A stretch of 13,357 bases of DNA from an uncultured Bacillota bacterium. Lineage in GTDB: Bacteria; Bacillota_I; Bacilli_A; RF39; UBA660. Positions 5,267 to 13,357 of this stretch are shown here, one piece after another. The position numbers and the translations under genes were made by a program. Position 1 is the stretch's first letter, and each line of letters begins with the position of its first letter. The stretch lies in NCBI GenBank assembly GCA_946540075.1, contig CAMNHZ010000019.1:1-13357 (forward strand). The letters run 5' to 3'. The notes below the pieces were generated by a model. That model was given only the letters and a program-made list of their open reading frames with translations. It was not told the origin of the DNA and ran no database searches.

Positions 5267-5303
5267 AGCCTGTGCTATTTAATAGTATGGGCTTTAAGTG
5301 TTT
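5267..5303 (+). terminator. Imperfect hairpin after rplL
   Basis: AGCCTGTGCTATT (5267-5279) pairs with AATAGTATGGGCT (5281-5293) through up to 13 positions including three G-U pairs; the inner two likely open to form the loop. TTTAAGTGTTT follows. It is well placed to end rplJ-rplL transcripts. The broken U-run suggests leakage into the methyltransferase gene, which shows no convincing promoter of its own. Confidence 0.6.
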
Positions 5304-5319
5304 ATAAAAGGAGTATATT

Positions 5320-5907
5320 TTGACACAATATTTTGAAAATAATGATAGTTTAAAAAATAATCGCGAAAGTCATCAAGTAATTATTAAAGATCAACGATAT
5401 ACATTTATAACTGATAATGGAGTATTTTCTAAACGTGGTCTAGACTTTGGTACACGAACACTTTTAGAAACGATCCCATTAGATAGAATTAATGGTAATG
5501 TATTAGATGTTGGTTGTGGATATGGTCCAATAGGAATATTTATAAAACATAATACTAATTCTTTAGTTGATATGATTGATGTTAATAATAGAAGTATTGA
5601 ACTAGCTAAGATTAATGCTGATAAGAATAACGTTAAAGTTAATATCTTTAATAGTGATGGATATCAAAATATTAATAAGAAATATGATTTTATAATTACA
5701 AATCCACCAGTTAGAGTTGGTAAAACTATACTTTATAGATTATTATTTGATGCAAAAAAATATTTAGTAGATAATGGTGAATTATGGCTTGTTATTAATA
5801 AGAATCAAGGTGCTAAATCATTAATGAAAGATTTAGAAAAAGAGTATGAAACTAAACTTATTAAAAAAAATAAAGGTTTCTATATAATTCAGGCTATTAA
5901 TCGTTGA
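5320..5907 (+). CDS. ybxB: Class I SAM-dependent methyltransferase, YbxB/RsmC-like
   Basis: The product resembles the small-domain methyltransferases related to RsmC, which methylate guanine N2 in 16S rRNA; the actual substrate is not shown by the sequence. The 195 residues have the SAM-binding motif I LDVGCGYGPIG (about residues 62-72), an acidic residue ending the next strand (MIDVNN), and the motif IV TNPPVRVGK (about 127-135), the NPP-R-GK form typical of this family. The start is TTG at 5320, supported by AAAGGAG (5307-5313) and by the absence of an in-frame ATG before motif I. A gene of this type sits between rplL and rpoB in B. subtilis and relatives, so the position supports the call. 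The gene ends in TGA, the only TGA stop in the window, and that stop lies within the -35 box of rpoB. Confidence 0.88.
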   Translation: MTQYFENNDSLKNNRESHQVIIKDQRYTFITDNGVFSKRGLDFGTRTLLETIPLDRINGNVLDVGCGYGPIGIFIKHNTNSLVDMIDVNNRSIELAKINADKNNVKVNIFNSDGYQNINKKYDFIITNPPVRVGKTILYRLLFDAKKYLVDNGELWLVINKNQGAKSLMKDLEKEYETKLIKKNKGFYIIQAINR

Positions 5908-5932
5908 CAATTAGACAAAAATACGATAAAAT
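5904..5932 (+). promoter_or_regulatory. Sigma-A-type promoter for rpoB-rpoC
   Basis: TTGACA (5904-5909), a 17-base spacer and TAAAAT (5927-5932) match consensus at 11 of 12 positions. The -35 overlaps the stop codon of the methyltransferase gene. Unlike the other promoters here it lacks the TG of an extended -10. The expected start is near 5939. Confidence 0.8.
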
Positions 5933-5944
5933 TATAAATTGATG

Positions 5945-5970
5945 GCATGTACTTATTTTATGAGTAATGC
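5945..5970 (+). promoter_or_regulatory. 5'-proximal hairpin in the rpoB leader
   Basis: GCAT (5945-5948) and TACTTA (5950-5955) pair with TGAGTAATGC (5961-5970), giving 10 pairs with one bulged G and a five-base loop. It would start within a few bases of the mRNA 5' end. TCTTT follows, too short for a convincing terminator. It may stabilise the message or form a weak attenuator. Confidence 0.4.
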
Positions 5971-6006
5971 TCTTTAAATTCTAATATAGTTATAGGGGTG
6001 AAATGA

Positions 6007-9000
6007 GTGGCATACACAGTAAAAAAATATGGTGATCACCGTAAAAGACGTAATTACGCAAAAACACAAAATGCAATCGAACTAGATAATCTTCTAGAAA
6101 TACAAACAAAATCTTATAAGTGGTTTTTAGATGAAGGAATTAAAGAAGTATTCGATGATATTTTCCCAGTAGAAAGCTTTACTGGTAATTTAATGTTGGA
6201 ATTTGGAAACTATTTCTTTGATGAACCAAGATATTCTATAAAAGCTTGTAAGGAAAGATTTGCAACTTATGCAGCACCTTTAAAGGTGGAAGCAAGACTT
6301 TTTAATCAAGAAACAGGAGAAGTAAAGGAACAAGAAATCTATTTAGGAGACATGCCTATTATGACTGAAAGTGGTACTTTCATCGTTAATGGTTCTGAAC
6401 GTGTTATTGTATCACAATTAGTTCGTTCTCCATCTGTTTACTTTGGTAAAGAAGTAGATAAAAATGAAAGAGTAGTTATAACATCTCAAATTATACCTAC
6501 TAGAGGTACTTGGCTAGAATTCGAAACAGATGCTAGGGATATTATCTATGTACGTATTGATCGTACTAGAAAGGTACCTTTAACAACTCTTCTTCGTGCA
6601 TTAGGACTATCTAATGACGAAGATATTATATCTTTATTTGGTGAGAATGAATATATTGAAAAGACAATTGCTAAAGATGCTAATAAAAATACAGATGAAG
6701 CATTAATTGATATTCATTCTAAATTAAGACCAGGTGAACCTTCAACTTTAGAAAGTGCTAAGAATCAAATTTCTAGATTCTTTGATGTATTTAGTTATGA
6801 TCTAGCTAAAGTTGGACGTTATAAATTTAATAAGAAATTAAATATCTTAGATAGATTATTGGATGCAAAATTAGCTGAAGATATCAAAGTTGATGGTAAA
6901 GTAGTAATCGCTAAAGATACTATTCTTACTAAGAATGTTTTAGATGATAATAAAGAATTATTTGCTAATGGATATGGTATTAAAGAAGTTAGTGTTAATA
7001 ATGATTTAGATAGCTATAATAAAGTTCAAATAGTTAAAGTTTATTCTAAGAATAATCCAACAAAAGTTATTCCAGTAATTGGAAACGATCAATCAATTAC
7101 TGAAAAACGTTTAACTATATCTGACGTTTATGCAGCAACTTCTTATTATTTAAATTTACTTGAAGGAATTGGTTCATTTGATGAAATCGACCATTTATCT
7201 AATCGTCGTGTTCGTCAAGTAGGTGAACTTTTACAAAACCAATTCAGAATTGGTATTAGTCGTATTGAAAGAGTTATTAGAGACAGAATGTCTACTCAAG
7301 AAATTAATGACGTAACACCAAAAACACTAATTAATATTAGACCACTTACAGCTGCTATTACAGAATTCTTTGGTAGTAGTCAGTTATCACAATTCATGGA
7401 TCAAATTAATCCAGTTTCAGAACTTACTAATAAGAGACGTCTATCTTCTTTAGGACCTGGAGGTTTATCAAGAGATAGAGCAGGTATGGAAGTTCGTGAC
7501 GTTAATCCTTCTCATTACGGAAGATTATGTCCAATTGAGTCTCCAGAAGGACCAAACATCGGACTTATTACATCACTTGCAAGTTATGCTAAGATTGATG
7601 AATATGGATTTATTATGACTCCTTATCGTAGAGTTAAGAATTGTAAACTTACTGATGAAGTGGTTTATATGACTGCTGATGAAGAATTAGAATATTATAT
7701 TTCACAAGCAGTAGTTGAAACAAAAGACGATGTAATTGTACCAGAAAGCATTCCAGTACGTTATCGTGGTGAAAGTATAATGGTAAGCAAAGATAAAGTT
7801 GACTTTATCGATGTATCACCACAACAAGTTGTATCTATTACAACTCAAGGTATTCCATTCTTGGAGCACGACGATGGTAAACGTGCACTAATGGGTTCAA
7901 ACATGCAACGTCAAGCAATCCCATTACTTAAGGCTGAAGCTCCTCGTGTTGGTACAGGTATTGAAGCTATCGCAGCTCGTGATAGTGGTGCTGTAGTACT
8001 TGCTAAAGCTGATGGGGTTGTATCTTATGTAGATGGTATAAAAATTGTTGTAAAAACTGCTAAAGGTGAAGATACATATTACTTAGAAGGATTTGAAAAG
8101 AGTAATGAAGGAACTTGTTATCATCAACGTCCAATAGTTCGTAAGGGTGATAAAGTAACTCGTGGTATGACTATTGCTGATGGTCCAAGTACTGATAAAG
8201 GTGAACTTGCTTTAGGACGTAATGTTACAGTAGCATTCATGAACTTTGATGGATACAACTATGAGGATGCCGTAATATTAAGTGAAAAATTAGTAACAGA
8301 TGATGTTTATACATCAATTCATATTGAAGACTATAAGATTGAATGTCGTGATACTAAGCTAGGGCCTGAAGAGTTTACTCGTGATATTCCAAACGTAAGT
8401 GAAGAAGCTCGTAAAAATCTTGATGAAAATGGTATTGTTAGAATCGGTACTGTTGTTAAAGATGATGATATCTTAGTAGGTAAAGTAACACCTAAGGGAG
8501 TTGCAGAACTTACTAGTGAAGAAAAATTATTACACGCAATCTTTGGTGAAAAAACACGTGAAGTAAGAGATACATCACTACGTGTACCACATGGTGGTGG
8601 AGGTATCGTTCATGATATTAAAGTATTCACTAAAGAAGATAGTGATCAATTATCTCCAGGTGTAAGTAAAATGATTCGTATTTACATCGCTCAAAAGAGA
8701 AAAATCTCAGTAGGAGATAAAATGGCTGGACGTCACGGTAATAAAGGTGTTATTTCACTAATATTACCAAAAGAAGATATGCCATATATGGCTGATGGTA
8801 GACCAGTTGATATCTTACTTAACCCACTAGGAGTTCCATCTCGTATGAACCTAGGTCAAATCTTAGAAATGCATTTAGGTGCAGCAGCTAAAAAACTAGA
8901 TATTTATGTAGCTACACCAGTATTTGATGGTGCTACTACTACTGAAATAGTTGATGCGTTAAAAGAAGCTGGACTTGATGAAGATGGTAAGATGGTTCTA

Positions 9001-9687
9001 TATGATGGACGTACTGGTGAACCATTTGATAATCGTATCAGTGTTGGAGTTATGTATATGATTAAACTTAACCACATGGTTGATGATAAATTACATGCTC
9101 GTGCTACTGGACCTTACTCATTAGTAACTCAACAACCTCTTGGAGGTAAAGCTCAAATGGGTGGTCAAAGATTTGGAGAAATGGAAGTTTGGGCACTTTA
9201 TGCTTATGGTGCTGCTCATATTCTTCAAGAAATAATTACAATTAAATCAGATGATACATTAGGTCGTGTTAAAGTATATGAATCTATTGTAAAAGGTATA
9301 GATATGCCACAAAGTGGTATTCCAGAATCATTTAGAGTATTAATCAAAGAATTCCAAGCTCTTGGACTTGATATAACTGTCTTAAATAAAGATGGTGAAT
9401 ATTTAGAATTAAGAGACTTAGAACAAGCTGAAAATGATTCAATGATGTTAAGTAAAGAAATTACTGAAGTTATGGAAGGAAGAAGCAGAGAACCTAAAGA
9501 AAATGCTTCAAAAACTCCTGTAAAAACTGAAGATAATAATACTGAAAACAAAGAAGAAGTAAAAGAAGAAACTGAAGAAAATAAAGAATCAGTTGATGCA
9601 CAACCTGCTACTACTGATGAAGTTAAATCAGAACAAACAGTAGTAGAGATAAAAAACGAAACAGAAAAAGAAGGGAATGAGGATTAA
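6007..9687 (+). CDS. rpoB: DNA-directed RNA polymerase subunit beta
   Basis: Beta forms one pincer of RNA polymerase and part of the active site. The 1226-residue product carries the beta landmarks: NGSERVIVSQLVRSP (protrusion), the rifampicin cluster at residues 459-482, CPIESPEGPNIG, GYNYEDAVILSE, KISVGDKMAGRHGNKG at 899-914 (Lys905 and Lys913 match E. coli K1065/K1073), and the C-terminal clamp-contacting GGQRFGEMEVWALYAYGAA. Asn475 occupies the E. coli H526 position and Asn500 the H551 position. After about residue 1158 comes a roughly 68-residue Glu/Lys/Asn/Thr-rich tail that looks disordered. The start is GTG 6007 with SD AGGGGTGA (5994-6001). An ATG at 6003 is out of frame and stops after 10 codons. 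The stop overlaps rpoC. Confidence 0.98.
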   Translation: MAYTVKKYGDHRKRRNYAKTQNAIELDNLLEIQTKSYKWFLDEGIKEVFDDIFPVESFTGNLMLEFGNYFFDEPRYSIKACKERFATYAAPLKVEARLFNQETGEVKEQEIYLGDMPIMTESGTFIVNGSERVIVSQLVRSPSVYFGKEVDKNERVVITSQIIPTRGTWLEFETDARDIIYVRIDRTRKVPLTTLLRALGLSNDEDIISLFGENEYIEKTIAKDANKNTDEALIDIHSKLRPGEPSTLESAKNQISRFFDVFSYDLAKVGRYKFNKKLNILDRLLDAKLAEDIKVDGKVVIAKDTILTKNVLDDNKELFANGYGIKEVSVNNDLDSYNKVQIVKVYSKNNPTKVIPVIGNDQSITEKRLTISDVYAATSYYLNLLEGIGSFDEIDHLSNRRVRQVGELLQNQFRIGISRIERVIRDRMSTQEINDVTPKTLINIRPLTAAITEFFGSSQLSQFMDQINPVSELTNKRRLSSLGPGGLSRDRAGMEVRDVNPSHYGRLCPIESPEGPNIGLITSLASYAKIDEYGFIMTPYRRVKNCKLTDEVVYMTADEELEYYISQAVVETKDDVIVPESIPVRYRGESIMVSKDKVDFIDVSPQQVVSITTQGIPFLEHDDGKRALMGSNMQRQAIPLLKAEAPRVGTGIEAIAARDSGAVVLAKADGVVSYVDGIKIVVKTAKGEDTYYLEGFEKSNEGTCYHQRPIVRKGDKVTRGMTIADGPSTDKGELALGRNVTVAFMNFDGYNYEDAVILSEKLVTDDVYTSIHIEDYKIECRDTKLGPEEFTRDIPNVSEEARKNLDENGIVRIGTVVKDDDILVGKVTPKGVAELTSEEKLLHAIFGEKTREVRDTSLRVPHGGGGIVHDIKVFTKEDSDQLSPGVSKMIRIYIAQKRKISVGDKMAGRHGNKGVISLILPKEDMPYMADGRPVDILLNPLGVPSRMNLGQILEMHLGAAAKKLDIYVATPVFDGATTTEIVDALKEAGLDEDGKMVLYDGRTGEPFDNRISVGVMYMIKLNHMVDDKLHARATGPYSLVTQQPLGGKAQMGGQRFGEMEVWALYAYGAAHILQEIITIKSDDTLGRVKVYESIVKGIDMPQSGIPESFRVLIKEFQALGLDITVLNKDGEYLELRDLEQAENDSMMLSKEITEVMEGRSREPKENASKTPVKTEDNNTENKEEVKEETEENKESVDAQPATTDEVKSEQTVVEIKNETEKEGNED

Positions 9688-12600
9688 TGAACGTAAATGA
9701 TTTTGAAGGATTAAAAATTGCCATTGCCTCACCCGAAAAAATTAGAAAATGGTCTTATGGTGAAGTAAAAAAAGCTGAAACTATAAATTATAGAACATTA
9801 AAACCTGAACGTGATGGTTTATTCTGTGAGAAAATATTCGGACCTACTAAAGATTTCGAATGTTCTTGCGGTAAATATAAAAGATTACGTTATAAGAATA
9901 TTGTATGTGATAGATGTGGTGTAGAAGTTACTAGTTCTAAAGTTCGTCGTGAACGTATGGGACATATTGAACTTGCAACACCAGTCTCTCACATCTGGTT
10001 CTTCAAAGGAGTACCATCTCGTATGGGACTTGTACTTGATATGTCTCCACGTGAGTTAGAAGAAGTATTATACTTTGTATCATATGTAGTACTTGATCCA
10101 GGGGCAGCTCCTCTTGAAAAGAAACAAACAATATCAGATAAAGAATATCGTGCTTACTATGAAAAATATGGAAATAGTTTCCGTGTAGGAATAGGGGCAG
10201 AAGCTATTAAAGAACTACTTGAAGAAGTAGATGTAGATAAAGAAGTAGCTGAAATAACAAAAGAAATTGAAGAAATTAAAGATACTGGTAGTCAAAGACG
10301 TATTCGTTTAATCAAAAGATTAGATGTATTATCAGCATTCCAAGAATCTGGTAATAGACCTGAATGGATGATATTAACAGTACTTCCAGTTATTCCACCA
10401 GAACTTAGACCAATGATTCAATTAGATGGTGGAAGATTTGCGACAAGTGACTTAAATGATTTATATCGTCGAGTTATTAATCGTAATAATCGTTTGAAAA
10501 AGTTAATTGATTTAGGTGCACCAAGCATCATCATTCAAAATGAAAAACGTATGCTTCAAGAAGCTGTAGATGCTTTATTTGATAATGGTCGTCGTGGTAG
10601 ACCAATATCAGGAGCAGGTAATAGACAACTAAAATCATTATCTAGTATGTTAAAAGGTAAACAAGGTCGTTTCCGTCAAAACTTACTTGGTAAACGTGTT
10701 GACTATTCAGGACGTTCAGTTATCGTTGTTGGGCCAAATTTAAAAATGTATGAATGTGGTATACCAAAAGAAATGGCTCTTGAATTATTTAAACCACATG
10801 TAATAAATGGTTTAGTAAGTAAAGAAATTGCTTCTAATATTAAAGCTGCTAAACGTATGATTGATAATCAAGACGAAAGAGTATGGGATATTGTTGAAGA
10901 AAAGATTAAAGAACATCCAGTAATGTTAAACCGTGCTCCAACTCTTCATAGACTTGGTATTCAAGCATTCGAACCAAAACTTATAGATGGTAAAGCAATA
11001 AGATTACATCCATTAGTATGTGCTGCATTTAATGCCGATTTCGATGGTGACCAAATGGCTGTTCACGTACCTATTACAGAAGAAGCACAAGCAGAAGCTC
11101 GTATTCTTATGTTAGGTGCTAATAACATTCTATCTCCTAAAGATGGTAAACCAATTGCGACACCAGGACAAGACATGGTATTAGGAAATTACTATATTAC
11201 TATAGAAAAAGCTAATGAACCAGGAGAAGGTCGTGTATTTAAAGATTCTAATGAAGCATTAATGGCTTATGAAAGAAGAGAAATCACTCTTCATACTAGA
11301 ATTGCTATACCAGTAAATTCATTCAAACATAAAATATTCCCTGATGTATATATGGATAAATACTTAGTAACTACAGTAGGTAAACTTAAATTTAATGAAA
11401 TATTCCCAGATTCATTCCAATATATTAATGATGGAAGTGCTGAAAATATTGAAGTAATTACTCCAGCTAAGTATTTTATTGATAAGGGTACTAATATAAA
11501 AGAAGCAATTAAGAATATGCCTGTTGTAAACCCACTTGCTAAGAGTGCTTATGGTAAATTAATTGCTCAAGTATATAAGAGATATAAAATAACTGAAACT
11601 TCAGTTATGCTAGATAAACTAAAAGATTTAGGATTTAAATATTCTGCACTTTCAGGAATATCAATTGGTATTGGAGATATAATTCCATCTAAGAATAAAC
11701 CACAAATTCTAAAAGAAGCAGAAGATAAAGTAAATCAAGTTAATAAACAATTTAGACGTGGTTTAATTACAGATCGTGAAAGATATGAAAAAGTTGTTCA
11801 AATTTGGAATGGTGCTAGAGATAAAATAGCAGACGAACTTGCTGATATTATCAAAGAAAATAAAGAAAATTCAATTTCAATGATGATTGATTCAGGTGCT
11901 CGTGGTAACATGAGTAACTATAACCAAATGGCTGGTATGCGTGGACTTATGATGAAACCAACTGGTGAAGCTGTAGAAATTCCAATCACATCTTCATTTA
12001 GTGAAGGTGCCAGCGTATCTGAGTTCTTCTTAGCAACTCATGGTGCTCGTAAAGGTGCCGTTGATACAGCCTTAAAAACAGCTGAAGCAGGATATCTAAC
12101 TCGTCGTTTAGTTGACGTTGTACAAGATGTAATTGTTAAAGAAGAAGATTGTGGTACTGATCAAGGTATTATGGCAACCGCACTTCTTAACGATGATAAT
12201 ACAGTAATAGAATCATTAAAAGATCGTATTATTGGTAGATATTCAAGTAAAAATATTATAAATCCTGAAACTAAAGAAATGATTTGTGAACGTAACACTT
12301 ATATTACTGAACAAATTGCTGATAAAATTATAGATGCAGGAATAACTAGAGTACCAATTAGAACAGTTCTTACTTGTAAGACTAGACATGGTGTATGTCG
12401 TAAGTGTTATGGTCGTAACCTTGCAACAGGTTCTATTGTTGAAACAGGTGAAGCAGTTGGTATTATGGCTTCTCAATCAATTGGTGAACCAGGTACCCAA
12501 CTTACAATGCGTAACTTCAACTCAGGAGGAGTTGCTGGTGCAGACGACATCACTCAAGGTCTTCCTCGTGTAGAAGAAATATTTGAAGCTCGTAATCCAA

Positions 12601-13322
12601 AAGGTAAAGCTACAATTGCAGAAATAAATGGTGTTGTAACTAAGATAGATGATGAAAATGGTAAATATGTCATTACTGTTAAAAATGATGTTGATACTAG
12701 AAAACACACTTCTAATTATGGTGCTAAATTAGCTGTAGAATTAAAACAAGAAGTAAAAGCAGGAGACAGATTAACTTTCGGAGCTATTTCTCCAAAAGAA
12801 TTATTAGTTGTAACTGATCCACTTACAGTACAACAATATATCTTAAAAGAAATCCAAAAAGTATATCGTTCTCAAGGTGTTGATATTTCAGATAAACACG
12901 TTGAAATAATTGCTAGACGTATGATTTCTAAGATTAAGATAGTAACTAGTGGTAATTCATTATTCTTACCAGGTACAATGGTAAATATAAATGAATTTAC
13001 TGAAGTAAATAAAGATTTAATCCTACAAGGTAAAATACCTGCTACAGGTAAACCAATACTTCTAGGTATAACTAAAGCATCTTTGGAAACTGATTCATTC
13101 TTATCAGCAGCTTCATTCCAAGAAACAACAAGAATCTTAACAGATGCTGCTATCCATGGAAAAGTTGACCACTTAACAGGACTTAAAGAAAATGTTATCG
13201 TAGGTAAATTAATTCCAGCTGGAACAGGAGCTAAAGAATATAAAGAAGCTAAATATGATTTAGAATTAAATGTTTTAGATGAAGAACCTCTAGAAGCTTT
13301 AGAACAAGAATTAATGGACTAA
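9687..13322 (+). CDS. rpoC: DNA-directed RNA polymerase subunit beta'
   Basis: Beta' holds the catalytic magnesium, the clamp, bridge helix and trigger loop. The 1211-residue product has the Firmicutes length without the large insertion found in E. coli. Seen in order are the first zinc site (Cys59, Cys61, Cys74, Cys77), the KGKQGRFRQNLLGKRVDYSGR segment, NRAPTLHR, the metal-binding NADFDGDQ (Asp451, Asp453, Asp455), the bridge helix around His785, the second zinc site (Cys822, Cys897, Cys904, Cys907), the trigger loop near 935-950, and PATGKPILLGITKASLETDSF near the end. The trigger loop reads MRNFNSGG at 941-948, so Asn945 replaces the near-universal His and Asn943 the usual Thr. Other bridge-helix changes are noted in findings. 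The ATG shares its A with the rpoB stop; GAGGA (9679-9683) is the likely SD. Confidence 0.98.
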   Translation: MNVNDFEGLKIAIASPEKIRKWSYGEVKKAETINYRTLKPERDGLFCEKIFGPTKDFECSCGKYKRLRYKNIVCDRCGVEVTSSKVRRERMGHIELATPVSHIWFFKGVPSRMGLVLDMSPRELEEVLYFVSYVVLDPGAAPLEKKQTISDKEYRAYYEKYGNSFRVGIGAEAIKELLEEVDVDKEVAEITKEIEEIKDTGSQRRIRLIKRLDVLSAFQESGNRPEWMILTVLPVIPPELRPMIQLDGGRFATSDLNDLYRRVINRNNRLKKLIDLGAPSIIIQNEKRMLQEAVDALFDNGRRGRPISGAGNRQLKSLSSMLKGKQGRFRQNLLGKRVDYSGRSVIVVGPNLKMYECGIPKEMALELFKPHVINGLVSKEIASNIKAAKRMIDNQDERVWDIVEEKIKEHPVMLNRAPTLHRLGIQAFEPKLIDGKAIRLHPLVCAAFNADFDGDQMAVHVPITEEAQAEARILMLGANNILSPKDGKPIATPGQDMVLGNYYITIEKANEPGEGRVFKDSNEALMAYERREITLHTRIAIPVNSFKHKIFPDVYMDKYLVTTVGKLKFNEIFPDSFQYINDGSAENIEVITPAKYFIDKGTNIKEAIKNMPVVNPLAKSAYGKLIAQVYKRYKITETSVMLDKLKDLGFKYSALSGISIGIGDIIPSKNKPQILKEAEDKVNQVNKQFRRGLITDRERYEKVVQIWNGARDKIADELADIIKENKENSISMMIDSGARGNMSNYNQMAGMRGLMMKPTGEAVEIPITSSFSEGASVSEFFLATHGARKGAVDTALKTAEAGYLTRRLVDVVQDVIVKEEDCGTDQGIMATALLNDDNTVIESLKDRIIGRYSSKNIINPETKEMICERNTYITEQIADKIIDAGITRVPIRTVLTCKTRHGVCRKCYGRNLATGSIVETGEAVGIMASQSIGEPGTQLTMRNFNSGGVAGADDITQGLPRVEEIFEARNPKGKATIAEINGVVTKIDDENGKYVITVKNDVDTRKHTSNYGAKLAVELKQEVKAGDRLTFGAISPKELLVVTDPLTVQQYILKEIQKVYRSQGVDISDKHVEIIARRMISKIKIVTSGNSLFLPGTMVNINEFTEVNKDLILQGKIPATGKPILLGITKASLETDSFLSAASFQETTRILTDAAIHGKVDHLTGLKENVIVGKLIPAGTGAKEYKEAKYDLELNVLDEEPLEALEQELMD

Positions 13323-13346
13323 TTATTTAGTTCATTTTTTCTTTTT
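13313..13346 (+). terminator. Terminator-like hairpin on the rpoC stop codon
   Basis: AATGGACTAA (13313-13322) pairs with TTAGTTCATT (13327-13336) as ten pairs, one of them G-U, around a TTAT loop. TTTTCTTTTT follows. The 5' arm ends in the rpoC stop codon itself. The stem is A/U-rich but the T-run is long. The following bases to the window end are only T/A-rich, so any downstream gene or further structure is cut off. Confidence 0.6.
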
Positions 13347-13357
13347 ATATTATTTTT

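Noticed and set aside
5320..5348. TTGACA at the start of the methyltransferase gene as a promoter -35
   Set aside because: The TTG is the start codon with a good SD before it, and no convincing -10 follows at 16-18 bases.
5942..5977. ATG-led 11-codon frame in the rpoB leader
   Set aside because: There is no SD, and the bases are better explained by the hairpin at 5945-5970.
12388..12573. Plus-strand 61-codon frame inside rpoC
   Set aside because: It overlaps the conserved zinc-site and trigger-loop coding region in another frame and has no start signals.

Overview
The window is a housekeeping chromosomal segment with every gene on the + strand. Gene content and order (secE-nusG-rplK-rplA-rplJ-rplL-ybxB-rpoB-rpoC) are the transcription/translation cluster typical of low-GC Gram-positive bacteria. 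The DNA is very AT-rich and codons favour A/T in the third position. TGA is used as a stop (end of the methyltransferase gene) and tryptophan is read from TGG, so the genetic code is the standard bacterial one, not the Mycoplasma code. An Asn in the rifampicin pocket of RpoB, a feature reported for Mollicutes, together with this code points to a Bacilli lineage near the Mollicutes (for example Acholeplasma-like or uncultured gut RF39-like organisms). That placement is inference. No mobile elements, CRISPR, tRNA or rRNA genes were seen.

Layout: (1) 1-2015, a promoter followed by two overlapping tRNA anticodon-loop modification genes, queA and miaA. (2) 2016-2837, a promoter and short leader followed by secE and nusG. 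(3) 2838-4167, a promoter and two L1-like mRNA sites, one before rplK and one before rplA. (4) 4157-5303, a perfect-consensus promoter inside the end of rplA, an L10-type attenuator leader, then rplJ and rplL, closed by an imperfect hairpin. (5) 5304-5907, a YbxB/RsmC-like methyltransferase. (6) 5904-13357, a promoter overlapping the previous stop codon, a leader hairpin, then rpoB and rpoC (overlapping by one base), with a terminator-like hairpin on the rpoC stop. All gaps between genes are short, and the larger ones (up to about 180 bases) are filled by promoters and leader RNA structures.

How it works together: the cluster links RNA polymerase (beta, beta'), its elongation factor NusG, the ribosomal stalk and L1-stalk proteins (L11, L1, L10, L12) and the translocon subunit SecE. 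Each block has its own sigma-A-type promoter and most have a structured leader, so output can be balanced by protein-level feedback (L1 and L10) while transcription can also read through.

No novel multi-gene system is present. The most interesting signals are residue-level and regulatory. They are an Asn in place of the near-universal trigger-loop His of beta', His-to-Asn changes in beta including the rifampicin site, a Pro-to-Thr change in the thiopeptide face of L11, a small leader ORF laid over an L1-like site ahead of rplK, and a shared AACAC/GTGTT dyad inside two promoters. Family residues were aligned from memory, so these need a proper alignment.
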